Assembly (NCBI GenBank): GCA_937895985.1
Contig: CALBKL010000152.1
Coordinates: 1 to 12,098, forward strand
Reading direction: 5' to 3'
DNA from: an uncultured Solobacterium sp.
GTDB lineage: Bacteria; Bacillota_I; Bacilli_A; Erysipelotrichales; Erysipelotrichaceae
Length of the DNA: 12,098 nt
The notes beneath the pieces were generated by a model, which ran no database searches, was not told the DNA's origin, and saw only the letters and a program-made list of their open reading frames with translations. A program made the translations under genes and the position numbers. Below, one piece after another: positions 1-7,107 of the stretch. The first letter of the stretch is position 1. Each line of letters begins with the position of its first letter.

Positions 1-15
1 TGCATACAGATATTT

Positions 16-972
16 TTATTCATCTAATTTTTTACCACAATTTGTACAGTAGATTGCGTCTTCTTCTAAGACCTCAGAACCACACTCTTTACAAATTTTA
101 TGAGTAGGTTCTTTTACTTCTGCAGTATCATTCTCAATTGCAGTTGAGATTACTTGTGTATATCCTTCTGTTTCTACAGGATCTACTTTTGGCGTTTCTT
201 CCAAAATAGACTCTGTTACATTTGGCTCTTCTTCCTTAGTCTCTTCCAACTTTTCTTCTGAACTTTCTTCAACTGGTTCAGGCTTTTCTTCTATTTCAGT
301 TGGGGATGATTCTTCCTCAACCTTTTCTTCTACTGCTGAAGGAGTTGTTTCTTCTTTCTTTACTTCTTCAACTGTAGATGATTCCTTTTCTACTTCAACT
401 TCTTCACTATAGTCTTTCGCAAAGAGTGCCTTACGACGTACAAAGTAGATGATATTTAAACAGATATAGATAATACCTGCAATGAGCCATAAAACCACAA
501 ATACTAGTAGTGGAATATAGGACACAAAACTTGCTGGAACTTTCATTCCAAAGTTTACGAGGTATCCCATCACAATAGTAGATACTGTACTTGGTGGTAA
601 ATACATCAGTGCTGCGACCATCACACCACCACAGATGATATACATCACAACTAAATAAAGATTCCATAATACTGTGGAAAAACCTGCCCACTTAATGAGT
701 CCTCTTTCAATTTCAAATACCCAATAAACAAGGATAATTAAAGCCAATAATATAGAGAGGATTGGCCAGAAAGCAGAGCCTAAGTGATTGGCAGCGTATC
801 CATAGATATTTAGAACAGGTGCTAATAAATGCGGTAACATATCTGATCCAAATAGTTCCATTAAGATACTAACGAATACATAAATATAAAACAGAATCTG
901 TATTGGTAAACTAATAAACTTTAGAAAATTTAACCACTTTAGTGGTGTTTTTTTACGTGAAGTATATTTCAT
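16..972 (-). CDS. Membrane protein with Glu-rich linker and C-terminal zinc ribbon
   Basis: I do not recognise a named family for this 318-residue protein. The N-terminal half is hydrophobic, with probable membrane segments at about residues 17-40, 68-88, 101-125 and 152-178. Basic residues follow the last one (RRKALFAK), which suggests the tail is cytosolic. Residues ~189-285 are a low-complexity, strongly acidic stretch rich in Glu, Ser, Thr and Pro. The C-terminus is a zinc ribbon with CxxC pairs at Cys294/297 and Cys309/312 (ICKECG and YCTNCGKKL), like the short zinc ribbons attached to many Bacillota membrane proteins. The ATG at 972 has an AAGGGG ribosome site about 9 bases upstream. 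It lies behind the pyr operon terminator, so it is probably its own transcription unit. The function is unknown; a membrane-anchored scaffold or stress/envelope protein is a guess. Confidence 0.85.
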   Translation of the reverse strand: MKYTSRKKTPLKWLNFLKFISLPIQILFYIYVFVSILMELFGSDMLPHLLAPVLNIYGYAANHLGSAFWPILSILLALIILVYWVFEIERGLIKWAGFSTVLWNLYLVVMYIICGGVMVAALMYLPPSTVSTIVMGYLVNFGMKVPASFVSYIPLLVFVVLWLIAGIIYICLNIIYFVRRKALFAKDYSEEVEVEKESSTVEEVKKEETTPSAVEEKVEEESSPTEIEEKPEPVEESSEEKLEETKEEEPNVTESILEETPKVDPVETEGYTQVISTAIENDTAEVKEPTHKICKECGSEVLEEDAIYCTNCGKKLDE

Positions 973-994
973 ATAAAATTTCCCCTTTTTATCT

Positions 995-1000
995 ATTATA
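995..1000 (-). promoter_or_regulatory. Possible -10 box for the zinc-ribbon membrane protein gene
   Basis: A perfect TATAAT on the minus strand lies 23 bases before the ATG at 972, just past the pyr terminator. No convincing -35 box sits at the usual distance, because that spot falls inside the T-run of the terminator. The call rests on the -10 and its position only. Confidence 0.35.
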
Positions 1001-1011
1001 CGTCAATTCGC

Positions 1012-1038
1012 AAAAAAAGAGAGTAGTATTTACTCTCT
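1012..1038 (-). terminator. Rho-independent terminator of the pyr operon
   Basis: On the minus strand, an 8-bp perfect stem (AGAGAGTA, bases 1031-1038 pairing with 1018-1025) with a 5-base loop is followed directly by seven T (1012-1018). It begins 35 bases after the pyrI stop codon, so it ends the pyrC-K-D-B-I transcript and separates it from the next gene. Confidence 0.85.
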
Positions 1039-1072
1039 TCCTACGTAATCTATCGTTGTATTTTAAACAAGA

Positions 1073-1498
1073 TTATCTATTATGCTTGCTTTCAACATCA
1101 CAATACTTGCAGAGGTATTTACCACTTGTTTCATCTGCTAGATAGAATACATGTGGTATCTCACGTTCTACAGAGGTAATACATCTTGGGTTTTGGCATT
1201 TAATTACATTGACAAGCTCTTTTGGTAGTTGGAGATGGTCCTTGCTAGAAAGAACCCCATCGACAACTTTATTGATTGTGATATTAGGATCAATAAAGCC
1301 AAGAATATCCAAGTCCAAATCAATCATAGAATCGATTTTGATAATATCCTTCTTACCGTATTTTCTAGATACTACATTTTGAATAATCGCAACCGAACAA
1401 TCTAGCTTTTCTAATTGTAATAAGCTGTAGATTTCCATTGATTTACCAGCTTTGATATGATCTAGTACAATTCCTGTTTTTACACCATCGATATTCAT
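1073..1498 (-). CDS. pyrI: Aspartate carbamoyltransferase regulatory chain
   Basis: PyrI is the non-catalytic, nucleotide-binding subunit of class B aspartate transcarbamoylase. In known holoenzymes it binds CTP/ATP and links catalytic trimers into a dodecamer that is feedback-inhibited by the pathway's end product. The 141-residue length is close to the usual ~150. The N-terminal allosteric domain contains the DGVKTGIVLDHI segment near residues 4-15. The C-terminal zinc domain has the four expected cysteines at 101, 106, 130 and 133 (CxxxxC ... CxxC). The ATG overlaps the pyrB TAA by one base (TAATG), so translation is probably coupled and gives matched amounts of the two chains. It is the last gene of the operon. 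Its presence means this organism has an allosteric ATCase, unlike Bacillus subtilis, which has PyrB alone. Confidence 0.95.
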   Translation of the reverse strand: MNIDGVKTGIVLDHIKAGKSMEIYSLLQLEKLDCSVAIIQNVVSRKYGKKDIIKIDSMIDLDLDILGFIDPNITINKVVDGVLSSKDHLQLPKELVNVIKCQNPRCITSVEREIPHVFYLADETSGKYLCKYCDVESKHNR

Positions 1499-2427
1499 TA
1501 TTTGACCTCCTTAACGATGTTGAGAAGATTTAAGATTAGAGCCATGCGAATGTATTTACCACAAAGTGCTTGTCTAAAGTAGGCAGCACGTGGGTCATCA
1601 TCGACTTCGACTGAAATTTCATTCACTCTTGGAAGTGGGTGTAAGATTGCCATATCTTTCTTTGCATTTGCAAGTTTGTCCATATTCAAGATATAAGTAT
1701 CCTTTAAGCGAATGTAGTCTTCTTCGTTGAAGAATCTTTCACGCTGTACTCTTGTCATATATAAGATATCTAACTCAGGCATAACAGCTTCCATCGTTTC
1801 TACTTGCTTATATGCAGCCCCTGCCTTTTCAAGCATATCAATAATGTACTGTGGTACTCGTAATTCTGGAGGAGCGATCAGTACAAACTTCACATTCTCA
1901 TACCGTAACATCGCTTCAATTAAAGAGTGAACTGTTCTACCAAACTTTAAGTCACCACATAAGCCTACTGTAAGGTTATTGAGTCTTCCCTTTTCTCTCG
2001 TAATGGTAAGAAGGTCTGTTAGTGTTTGGGTTGGATGATGATGTCCACCATCACCACCATTGATGATAGGTACTGTTGTTCGTCTTGCGGCTACGATAGG
2101 TGCGCCTTCCTTTGGATGTCTCATAGCAATGATATCCGCATAACAACCTACCGTTCGAATCGTATCACTCACACTTTCCCCCTTTGAAGCGGAACTTGAG
2201 GAAGCTTCAGAGAAGCCCAATACAGAACCACCAAGTTCTAACATCGCTGCTTCAAAGCTAAGTCTTGTACGTGTGCTTGGTTCAAAGAATAGCGTTGCCA
2301 GTTTCTTGCCCTTACAAATATCGATGTATTTGTCAGGATTTGCCATGATATCCCCTGCAACCCCAATCATTTTATCGATTTCTTCTACTGAAAAATCTGT
2401 GATGCTGATTAAATTTCTAATTTCCAT
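1498..2427 (-). CDS. pyrB: Aspartate carbamoyltransferase catalytic chain
   Basis: This cytosolic enzyme joins carbamoyl phosphate and L-aspartate to make N-carbamoyl-L-aspartate, the committed step of pyrimidine synthesis. The 309 residues match the family length. The carbamoyl-phosphate loop STRTR is at 51-55. The 80s loop (Ser81-Lys82) reaches into the neighbouring active site in known ATCases. Other family motifs are MRHP (102-105), HPTQTLTDL (131-139), MTRVQRER (224-231) and HPLPR (263-267), all intact. The ATG at 2427 has AAAGGA about 6 bases upstream. It follows pyrD after 107 bases, the longest gap inside the operon, and overlaps pyrI by one base. I saw no pyrL-like leader peptide with an attenuator hairpin in the gap. 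Confidence 0.97.
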   Translation of the reverse strand: MEIRNLISITDFSVEEIDKMIGVAGDIMANPDKYIDICKGKKLATLFFEPSTRTRLSFEAAMLELGGSVLGFSEASSSSASKGESVSDTIRTVGCYADIIAMRHPKEGAPIVAARRTTVPIINGGDGGHHHPTQTLTDLLTITREKGRLNNLTVGLCGDLKFGRTVHSLIEAMLRYENVKFVLIAPPELRVPQYIIDMLEKAGAAYKQVETMEAVMPELDILYMTRVQRERFFNEEDYIRLKDTYILNMDKLANAKKDMAILHPLPRVNEISVEVDDDPRAAYFRQALCGKYIRMALILNLLNIVKEVK

Positions 2428-2474
2428 TATGATTTCCTTTCATCAATGATTCATCACTACTATTGTTTCTTAAA

Positions 2475-2497
2475 ACTTTAATCAAACGTCTTATTTT
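2475..2497 (-). repeat. Copy 1 of a 23-nt leader motif shared with the ffh leader
   Basis: Minus-strand sequence in the pyrD-pyrB gap, about 48 bases before the pyrB ATG. It matches the segment at 8899-8921 before ffh apart from two single-base indels, with the shared core GACGTTTGAT flanked by AAAATAAG and AAAGT. The meaning is unknown. It could be a shared regulatory or processing site, or chance similarity in A/T-rich leaders. Confidence 0.4.
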
Positions 2498-2534
2498 CAA
2501 TTCTGATTTATCGTGAAATAATTCTCCTTTCCTC

Positions 2535-3455
2535 TTAGTCTTTATGTGCAATTCCTATAATTTCATCAAGTGAAGTAATTCCTAGTTTTTTCATTACATG
2601 TGGTAATTCTTCAATGATTTCTTTACAGGCCATAGGATTAATTAGATTTGCGGCTCCAATCTGTACGGCAGTAGCCCCTGCCATCATCATCTCAATGACA
2701 TCTTCTGCAGTTGAGATACCACCAATACCAATGATTGGAAGATTTGTTGCCTCATATACTTCATATACCATTCTTAGTGCAACCGGGAAGATTGCAGGGC
2801 CTGAGAAGCCACCTTTTTTATTGGCGATGACTGGTTTTCTGCGATTGATATCGATGCGCATTCCCATTAGGGTATTGATAAGTGAAATGCCATCTGCACC
2901 ACCTTCTTCTGCTGCACGTGCAATTTCTTTGATATCAGTTACATTTGGACTGAGTTTCATATAGATAGGTTTTGTCGTTACTTCTTTGATTTTCTTTGTT
3001 AGTTCTCTAACGTTATCCGCATTTGTGCCAAATGCGAGTCCACCATGATCTACATTTGGACAACTGATATTGACCTCAATGATACCAACGTTATCAACCT
3101 TATCCATTTCTCTAGCTAACGTGACATATTCCTCTACAGAAAAACCACTGATGTTTGCGATAACAGGTTTTCTATATATCTTTTCTAGATCTTTTAGTTC
3201 TTTTTGAATGACATTTTCCATGCCTGGATTTTCAAGACCTACGGAATTAATCAATCCAGAATAACATTCCGCAATTCTAGGTTGTGGGTTTCCCTTACGT
3301 CTTTGAACCGTAGTTCCCTTGATGGAAATTGAGCCTAAAATATTGATGTCATAAAAGTCTACATATTCTTTGCCAAACCCATAGGTTCCACTGGCTGGAA
3401 TTACTGGATTATCTAGTATTAACCCACTTAACTTTACTTTTGTATTTACATCCAT
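2535..3455 (-). CDS. pyrD: Dihydroorotate dehydrogenase (NAD+), catalytic subunit, class 1B
   Basis: PyrD (PyrDB type) is a cytosolic FMN enzyme that oxidises dihydroorotate to orotate. In class 1B it works as a heterotetramer with PyrK, which passes electrons to NAD+. The 306 residues form an FMN TIM barrel. The active-site base is a cysteine, Cys132 in NISCPN (129-134), as in class 1 enzymes; class 2 enzymes use serine. Further motifs are IPASGTYGFG (19-28), MKLSPN (166-171), GGFSGPA (215-221) and the phosphate-binding GIGGIS (243-248). The neighbouring pyrK confirms the 1B assignment. The ATG at 3455 sits behind AAGGAG and overlaps the end of pyrK by 10 bases, so translation is probably coupled. 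Confidence 0.97.
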   Translation of the reverse strand: MDVNTKVKLSGLILDNPVIPASGTYGFGKEYVDFYDINILGSISIKGTTVQRRKGNPQPRIAECYSGLINSVGLENPGMENVIQKELKDLEKIYRKPVIANISGFSVEEYVTLAREMDKVDNVGIIEVNISCPNVDHGGLAFGTNADNVRELTKKIKEVTTKPIYMKLSPNVTDIKEIARAAEEGGADGISLINTLMGMRIDINRRKPVIANKKGGFSGPAIFPVALRMVYEVYEATNLPIIGIGGISTAEDVIEMMMAGATAVQIGAANLINPMACKEIIEELPHVMKKLGITSLDEIIGIAHKD

Positions 3456-4171
3456 AACAACTCCTTATGTATCAGTACTGGTCCTTCTTTACAGATACGC
3501 TTATTTCCTACAAGTGTTTCGCATGAACATCCCATACAGCCTCCAAAGCCACACGCCATACGTGCCTCAAAGCTATATTGACCATCCTGTGCTTTGCGGT
3601 AAATCGCCTCTAACATGCGTTCTGGTCCACAGGCACAAACATACTCTGCTTGATCAAACCCGTTTGTCACAAAGCCTCTTTCCCCATAAGAGCCATCTTC
3701 TGTATACACTGTAACTTCTAAACCTAGTTTTCTAAATTCATCATCATAGAAAGCCTGTTTTTTCTCTCGAAACCCAAGAATAATTCTTGGTTTCTTTCCT
3801 GCTTCGACTAACTTTTTCGCTAAGCCATACATCGGTGGAACACCGACACCTCCACCAATCAATATCACGGAAGTAGGAATCCATGTTAGGTTATATCCAT
3901 TGCCCAAAGGCCAAAGAATATCTAATTCAATTCCTGTTTCCATTTCACTGAGTGCCTTTGTGCCTTTACCCACTACCTTGTAGATAATAGTTAGACTTTC
4001 ATCATTCCAATCTGCGATGGAGATTGGTCTTCGTAAATAGAAACCTTCAATTTTGATATTGATAAATTGACCTGGTACTAAGGCTTTTAACTTTTCAATT
4101 TCTGACCCAGTTGGTTGTAATACCATCTGGTATGTATCTAGCGCAATCTTTACATTCTCAATGACTCTCAC
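3446..4171 (-). CDS. pyrK: Dihydroorotate dehydrogenase electron transfer subunit
   Basis: PyrK carries FAD and a [2Fe-2S] cluster and moves electrons from PyrD's FMN to NAD+, letting the class 1B enzyme work without a membrane quinone. The 241 residues show the ferredoxin-reductase fold. The FAD motif RRPISI is at 47-52, the nucleotide-binding GGGVGVPP at 106-113, and CACGPERML near 179-187. The C-terminal cluster ligands are Cys207, Cys212, Cys215 and Cys227 (CGFGGCMGC ... C). The start is GTG at 4171, chosen because GGAGGG lies 6 bases upstream and no in-frame ATG fits better. It follows pyrC after about 20 bases and overlaps pyrD by 10. Confidence 0.96.
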   Translation of the reverse strand: MRVIENVKIALDTYQMVLQPTGSEIEKLKALVPGQFINIKIEGFYLRRPISIADWNDESLTIIYKVVGKGTKALSEMETGIELDILWPLGNGYNLTWIPTSVILIGGGVGVPPMYGLAKKLVEAGKKPRIILGFREKKQAFYDDEFRKLGLEVTVYTEDGSYGERGFVTNGFDQAEYVCACGPERMLEAIYRKAQDGQYSFEARMACGFGGCMGCSCETLVGNKRICKEGPVLIHKELLWM

Positions 4172-4191
4172 TCTTTTCCCTCCACAATCAT

Positions 4192-5439
4192 TTATCTTTC
4201 TTGCTCATCTTGATAGACGAGTTTTCCATCCACAAAGGTTGCGATAACTTTGCCTGTAAGGCTCATACCCTCAAACGGTGTCGATCTTCCTTTGGTTAAG
4301 AATTCTTCTGGATTAACTTTCCACGTAGTTTCCGTATCAACGATACAGATATCTGCGATTTCTCCATTTTCAATATAACCGCCTGATAAGCCAAATCGCT
4401 TTCTTGGATTAACACTCATTAATTCGACAAGTCGTTCAAAGGAAATCACATTCTTCTTTACAAGTTCTGTATAGGATACCGCAAAGGATGTTTCTAGTCC
4501 CACAACCCCGAAGGACGACTTATCAAAACCTTTCGATTTTTCTTCTAAGCTATGTGGTGCATGATCTGTCGCAATCATATCTATCGTTCCATCTTTGATG
4601 GCTTCTAGGATTGCCTTTTGATCCTCTGGGGACTTAATTGGAGGATTCATTCTGAAGTTTCCTTCATGCTTGATTGTATTGGAATTAAAGGCAATGTAAT
4701 GTGGTCCAGTTTCGCAGGTTACATTGATTCCTCTTGCCTTTCCTTTTCTTACCGCATCTAAAGTTTCCTTCGCAGAGACATGACAAATATGATATTTACA
4801 ACCTGTTTTAGCGGATAGTTCGATATCTCTTGCGGCTTGTACACTTTCACTTGCGGATGTTGTGCCTGTATATGGGATTGTATTAAGACTTTCGTCTTCA
4901 CAATGAGCTGAGATGATCTTTCCTAAACTTGCGACTTTCACCATCGCATCTTCCATCGTAAAGTCGGCTTGTACACCAACCCCATCATCAGAGAAACCTG
5001 CTACATGCTCAGCCATCTCATCCATTTTGGATAACATACCACGGCCTTTTTGATTTTCTGTAATCGCACCAAATGGCACTACTTTAATCACTGCATCTTT
5101 TTCAATGATATCGAGTTGTTGTTTGAGGCTTGCATAATCACAAGGAGGTGGATTTAAGTTAGGCATCGTAAATACTGTAGTAAATCCTCCATGTGCTGCC
5201 GCCTTTGAACCTGTTCCAATCGTTTCTTTATAAGAAAAACCGGGCTCTCGGAAATGTACATGTACATCAACGAAACCCGGTAAAATATATTTATGATTGA
5301 AGTCAAAAACGATATCGTCACTTTGAACACTGTCTGAAACGTCAAATGGGACAAGAAGTCTATCACCAGAGATAGCGATATCCATCTTTTTAAAACCCTT
5401 TCGTGTGTAGACTGTTGCGTTTTTTAAGATTGTTTTCAT
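4192..5439 (-). CDS. pyrC: Dihydroorotase, class I
   Basis: This zinc amidohydrolase reversibly closes N-carbamoyl-L-aspartate to dihydroorotate, the third step of the pathway. The 415 residues fit the long class I form found in Gram-positives rather than the ~350-residue class II enzyme. The metal site is visible: His60 and His62 in DVHVHFREP, Asp151 in FSDDGVG, His179 in SAHCED, His220 in CHVSA, and catalytic Asp292 in TDHAPH. MNPPIK (264-269) is also typical. The ATG at 5439 has AAGGGG 6 bases upstream and lies inside a 12-bp palindrome. It is the first gene of the pyr operon, about 30 bases after a predicted transcription start. Confidence 0.97.
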   Translation of the reverse strand: MKTILKNATVYTRKGFKKMDIAISGDRLLVPFDVSDSVQSDDIVFDFNHKYILPGFVDVHVHFREPGFSYKETIGTGSKAAAHGGFTTVFTMPNLNPPPCDYASLKQQLDIIEKDAVIKVVPFGAITENQKGRGMLSKMDEMAEHVAGFSDDGVGVQADFTMEDAMVKVASLGKIISAHCEDESLNTIPYTGTTSASESVQAARDIELSAKTGCKYHICHVSAKETLDAVRKGKARGINVTCETGPHYIAFNSNTIKHEGNFRMNPPIKSPEDQKAILEAIKDGTIDMIATDHAPHSLEEKSKGFDKSSFGVVGLETSFAVSYTELVKKNVISFERLVELMSVNPRKRFGLSGGYIENGEIADICIVDTETTWKVNPEEFLTKGRSTPFEGMSLTGKVIATFVDGKLVYQDEQER

Positions 5440-5445
5440 ATGAAA
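5434..5445. promoter_or_regulatory. 12-bp palindrome over the pyrC start codon
   Basis: TTTCATATGAAA is a perfect inverted repeat centred on the pyrC initiation codon, right after the AAGGGG ribosome site. It could be an operator-like site or a weak 4-bp RNA hairpin that affects initiation. In A/T-rich DNA it may also be chance. Confidence 0.25.
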
Positions 5446-5478
5446 CCCCTTCTAGAGCCAACTACTTAAATCTTCGAT

Positions 5479-5507
5479 ATTATAATTGAACTTTTTTACT
5501 TTTACAA
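5479..5507 (-). promoter_or_regulatory. Sigma-A type promoter of the pyr operon
   Basis: On the minus strand a -35 TTGTAA (5507-5502) and a perfect -10 TATAAT (5484-5479) are separated by exactly 17 bases. The start of transcription should be near 5472, leaving a leader of about 33 bases before the pyrC ATG. This is too short for the roughly 150-base PyrR-type attenuator known from Bacillus. The promoter lies just past the trmD terminator, as expected for an independent operon. Confidence 0.8.
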
Positions 5508-5560
5508 TAGGGTTTTGATTGATATTTTCGAAAGATTGCACAAGTGATTACCTTAGCTCT

Positions 5561-5589
5561 AAAAATAAAAAGAGCGCGTTATTCGCTCT
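5561..5589 (-). terminator. Rho-independent terminator at the end of trmD
   Basis: Minus-strand stem AGAGCG/CGCTCT (5589-5584 with 5576-5571) with a 7-base loop, followed by TTTTTATTTT. The 5' arm is made from the last sense codons of trmD and the loop contains its TAA stop, so gene end and terminator overlap. It separates the ffh-trmD cluster from the pyr promoter. Confidence 0.85.
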
Positions 5590-6304
5590 CTTGCTTGCAT
5601 AGTTTTTTCCAGACTTTTTCTTCATATTCTGTTAATTGATGTTTTTCGAAAAGGTCTGGTCTTACCTTCTTTGTAAGTAATAAAGATTGTTGTGTACGCC
5701 ACTCTTGTATCTTAGCATGATGACCACTCAGTAATATATCTGGTACCTTATCTCCCTGGTAATCTGCAGGTTGTGTGTATTGTGGGTATTCAAGTAATCC
5801 ATTTTCATGAGATTCATCATCGGTAGAACCTTCACGAATCACACCATTCAGTAAACGAATCACACTATCCATAATGACCATAGAAGCCATTTCCCCACCC
5901 GTTAGAACGTAGTCTCCAATACTGACAAGTTCATCTACATGTTTGTTAATACGTGCATCAAAACCTTCGTAATGTCCACATAATAGAATCAAGTGATCTT
6001 TTTGTGATAACTGTCTTGCCTTGGATTGGTTATAGACATTCCCTGCTGGTGACATCATCATACTGTAGCTATTTTCACTCTTTACAGAATTGAGTGCGTC
6101 CAGTACTGGTTGACACTTCATCACTTGTCCAAGTCCTCCACCAAATGGCTTATCATCCACATGGCGATAGTTGTCATGGGCAAAATCACGTATCTGAACA
6201 AAGTCTACTGTAACTAGTCCTCTTTCAATGGCACGACCAATGATTGAAGTACTGACAAAGTCACGATACATCTCTGGAAATAGTGTTAATACGGTAATCC
6301 TCAT
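5579..6304 (-). CDS. trmD: tRNA (guanine-N1)-methyltransferase
   Basis: TrmD methylates N1 of G37, next to the anticodon of several tRNAs, and so prevents +1 frameshifting; it uses S-adenosylmethionine bound in a trefoil knot (SPOUT family). The 241 residues match the family. Visible motifs are HDNYRHVDDKPFGGGLGQ (43-60), SPAG (85-88), CGHYEGFDAR (109-118), the knot segment SIGDYVLTGGE (128-138) and LLSGHHAKI (191-199). The segment after the knot reads HENGLLEYPQYTQP. It has Asn168 where I recall the general base Asp169 of the Haemophilus/E. coli enzyme, and YTQP where many homologues have YTRP. The ATG overlaps the rimM TGA by four bases (ATGA), so the two are probably co-translated. It is the last gene of the cluster. 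Confidence 0.97.
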   Translation of the reverse strand: MRITVLTLFPEMYRDFVSTSIIGRAIERGLVTVDFVQIRDFAHDNYRHVDDKPFGGGLGQVMKCQPVLDALNSVKSENSYSMMMSPAGNVYNQSKARQLSQKDHLILLCGHYEGFDARINKHVDELVSIGDYVLTGGEMASMVIMDSVIRLLNGVIREGSTDDESHENGLLEYPQYTQPADYQGDKVPDILLSGHHAKIQEWRTQQSLLLTKKVRPDLFEKHQLTEYEEKVWKKLCKQESE

Positions 6305-6810
6305 AGTAGGCCTCCCATACGATGAATCGTCATCACTTGCTTATCTAAATCTACGTTCTTTACAATCATTGGAATGTAAGGAATTAGCACTTCTTTTGCG
6401 TCTTCTAATTGAAGACGTAAATTATTTTGAGCACCTAGTGTTTCTTCAACGCTGATGATTCTACCTAATGTAATACCTTCTTCGTCCACAACTGTTAAAC
6501 CAACAAGATCTTTACGATAGTATTCACCCTTTTTGAGTTGTTTACGATCTGCTTCATCGATGTAGATTTCACATCCCTTATACTGTTCTACAAAGTTGAT
6601 ATTTTGCAAGTCCACAAAGGATACAAGCGGAAAGCCTTTGTGCTTACGATAGGAAGCTACCGTAACTGGTAGATACTTCTCATCGACACGAATATATACT
6701 TGTTTACCCTTGGTATATCTTTCTTCATCAAAGTCAGAGTAACTTTCAATCTTTACTTCTCCTTTGATACCATGCGTATTGATAATTTTTCCAATACAAA
6801 TATATGCCAT
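6301..6810 (-). CDS. rimM: 16S rRNA processing / ribosome maturation factor
   Basis: RimM helps assemble the head of the 30S subunit and the 3' domain of 16S rRNA, binding r-protein uS19. The 169 residues have the usual two domains. The N-terminal beta-barrel contains GKIINTHGIKGEVKIES near 7-23. A C-terminal PRC-barrel, from about residue 95, contains YYRKDLVGLTVVDEEG. The ATG at 6810 follows a strong GGAGAAGG site. The gene lies 43 bases after khpA with a terminator-like hairpin in between, so its expression probably depends on partial read-through or on a promoter I cannot recognise. It overlaps trmD by four bases. Confidence 0.95.
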   Translation of the reverse strand: MAYICIGKIINTHGIKGEVKIESYSDFDEERYTKGKQVYIRVDEKYLPVTVASYRKHKGFPLVSFVDLQNINFVEQYKGCEIYIDEADRKQLKKGEYYRKDLVGLTVVDEEGITLGRIISVEETLGAQNNLRLQLEDAKEVLIPYIPMIVKNVDLDKQVMTIHRMGGLL

Positions 6811-6830
6811 CTTCCTTCTCCTTTGTTTTC

Positions 6831-6856
6831 AAAAAAAGGATGCCATAGCATCCTTA
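6831..6856 (-). terminator. Terminator-like hairpin between khpA and rimM
   Basis: On the minus strand AAGGATGC-TATG-GCATCCTT forms a perfect 8-bp stem with a 4-base loop, and it runs into seven T (6837-6831). The first stem bases overlap the khpA stop codon TAA. This has all the marks of an intrinsic terminator, yet it lies inside a cluster that is normally one operon, so it probably works as a partial terminator or 3'-end processing site that lowers rimM-trmD relative to rpsP-khpA. Confidence 0.8.
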
Positions 6857-7102
6857 AATCTGTTCGAACTTGATTGTTACTTTCTTGTTATTACTATGAG
6901 AAGCAACAGACATTACTTGACGTAATGCGCTTGCCATACTGCCCTTTCTGCCAATCAGACGAGCAATATCATCATTTTTTGCATAAACATGTAACAAAAC
7001 TTCTTTATCATCTAAGCTAGGCATCAGACGTACATCCAAGGATTCCTTGTCTTCAACCATTGGCTTAACTAGATTTAGAAGTACCTTATCCAGCTCTGCC
7101 AT
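6854..7102 (-). CDS. khpA: KH-domain RNA-binding protein KhpA (YlqC)
   Basis: This is a single KH domain of 82 residues with the RNA-gripping GxxG loop as GRKG at 51-54, within ARLIGRKGSMASALRQVM. In other Bacillota KhpA pairs with KhpB (Jag/EloR), binds many RNAs and affects cell division and elongation. The gene starts 5 bases after the rpsP stop, the usual rpsP-ylqC arrangement, and has no strong ribosome site of its own, so translation is probably coupled to rpsP. Its stop codon lies in the stem of the following terminator-like hairpin. Identification by size, motif and neighbourhood is firm; the detailed role is taken from the family. Confidence 0.94.
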   Translation of the reverse strand: MAELDKVLLNLVKPMVEDKESLDVRLMPSLDDKEVLLHVYAKNDDIARLIGRKGSMASALRQVMSVASHSNNKKVTIKFEQI

Positions 7103-7107
7103 GATGC

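Noticed and set aside
191..420. Low-complexity CT-rich plus-strand tract as a repeat array or CRISPR
   Set aside because: There is no fixed repeat length or spacer pattern. It is simply the reverse strand of the Glu-rich linker codons of the membrane protein.
2428..2534. A pyrL-like leader peptide before pyrB
   Set aside because: An open frame of about 40 codons runs through the gap and into pyrB, but it lacks a start codon with a ribosome site, and no attenuator hairpin with a T-run follows.
1727..2964. Plus-strand open frames opposite pyrB and pyrD
   Set aside because: They lie wholly inside well-supported minus-strand enzymes, resemble no family and lack ribosome sites, so they are by-products of codon use.
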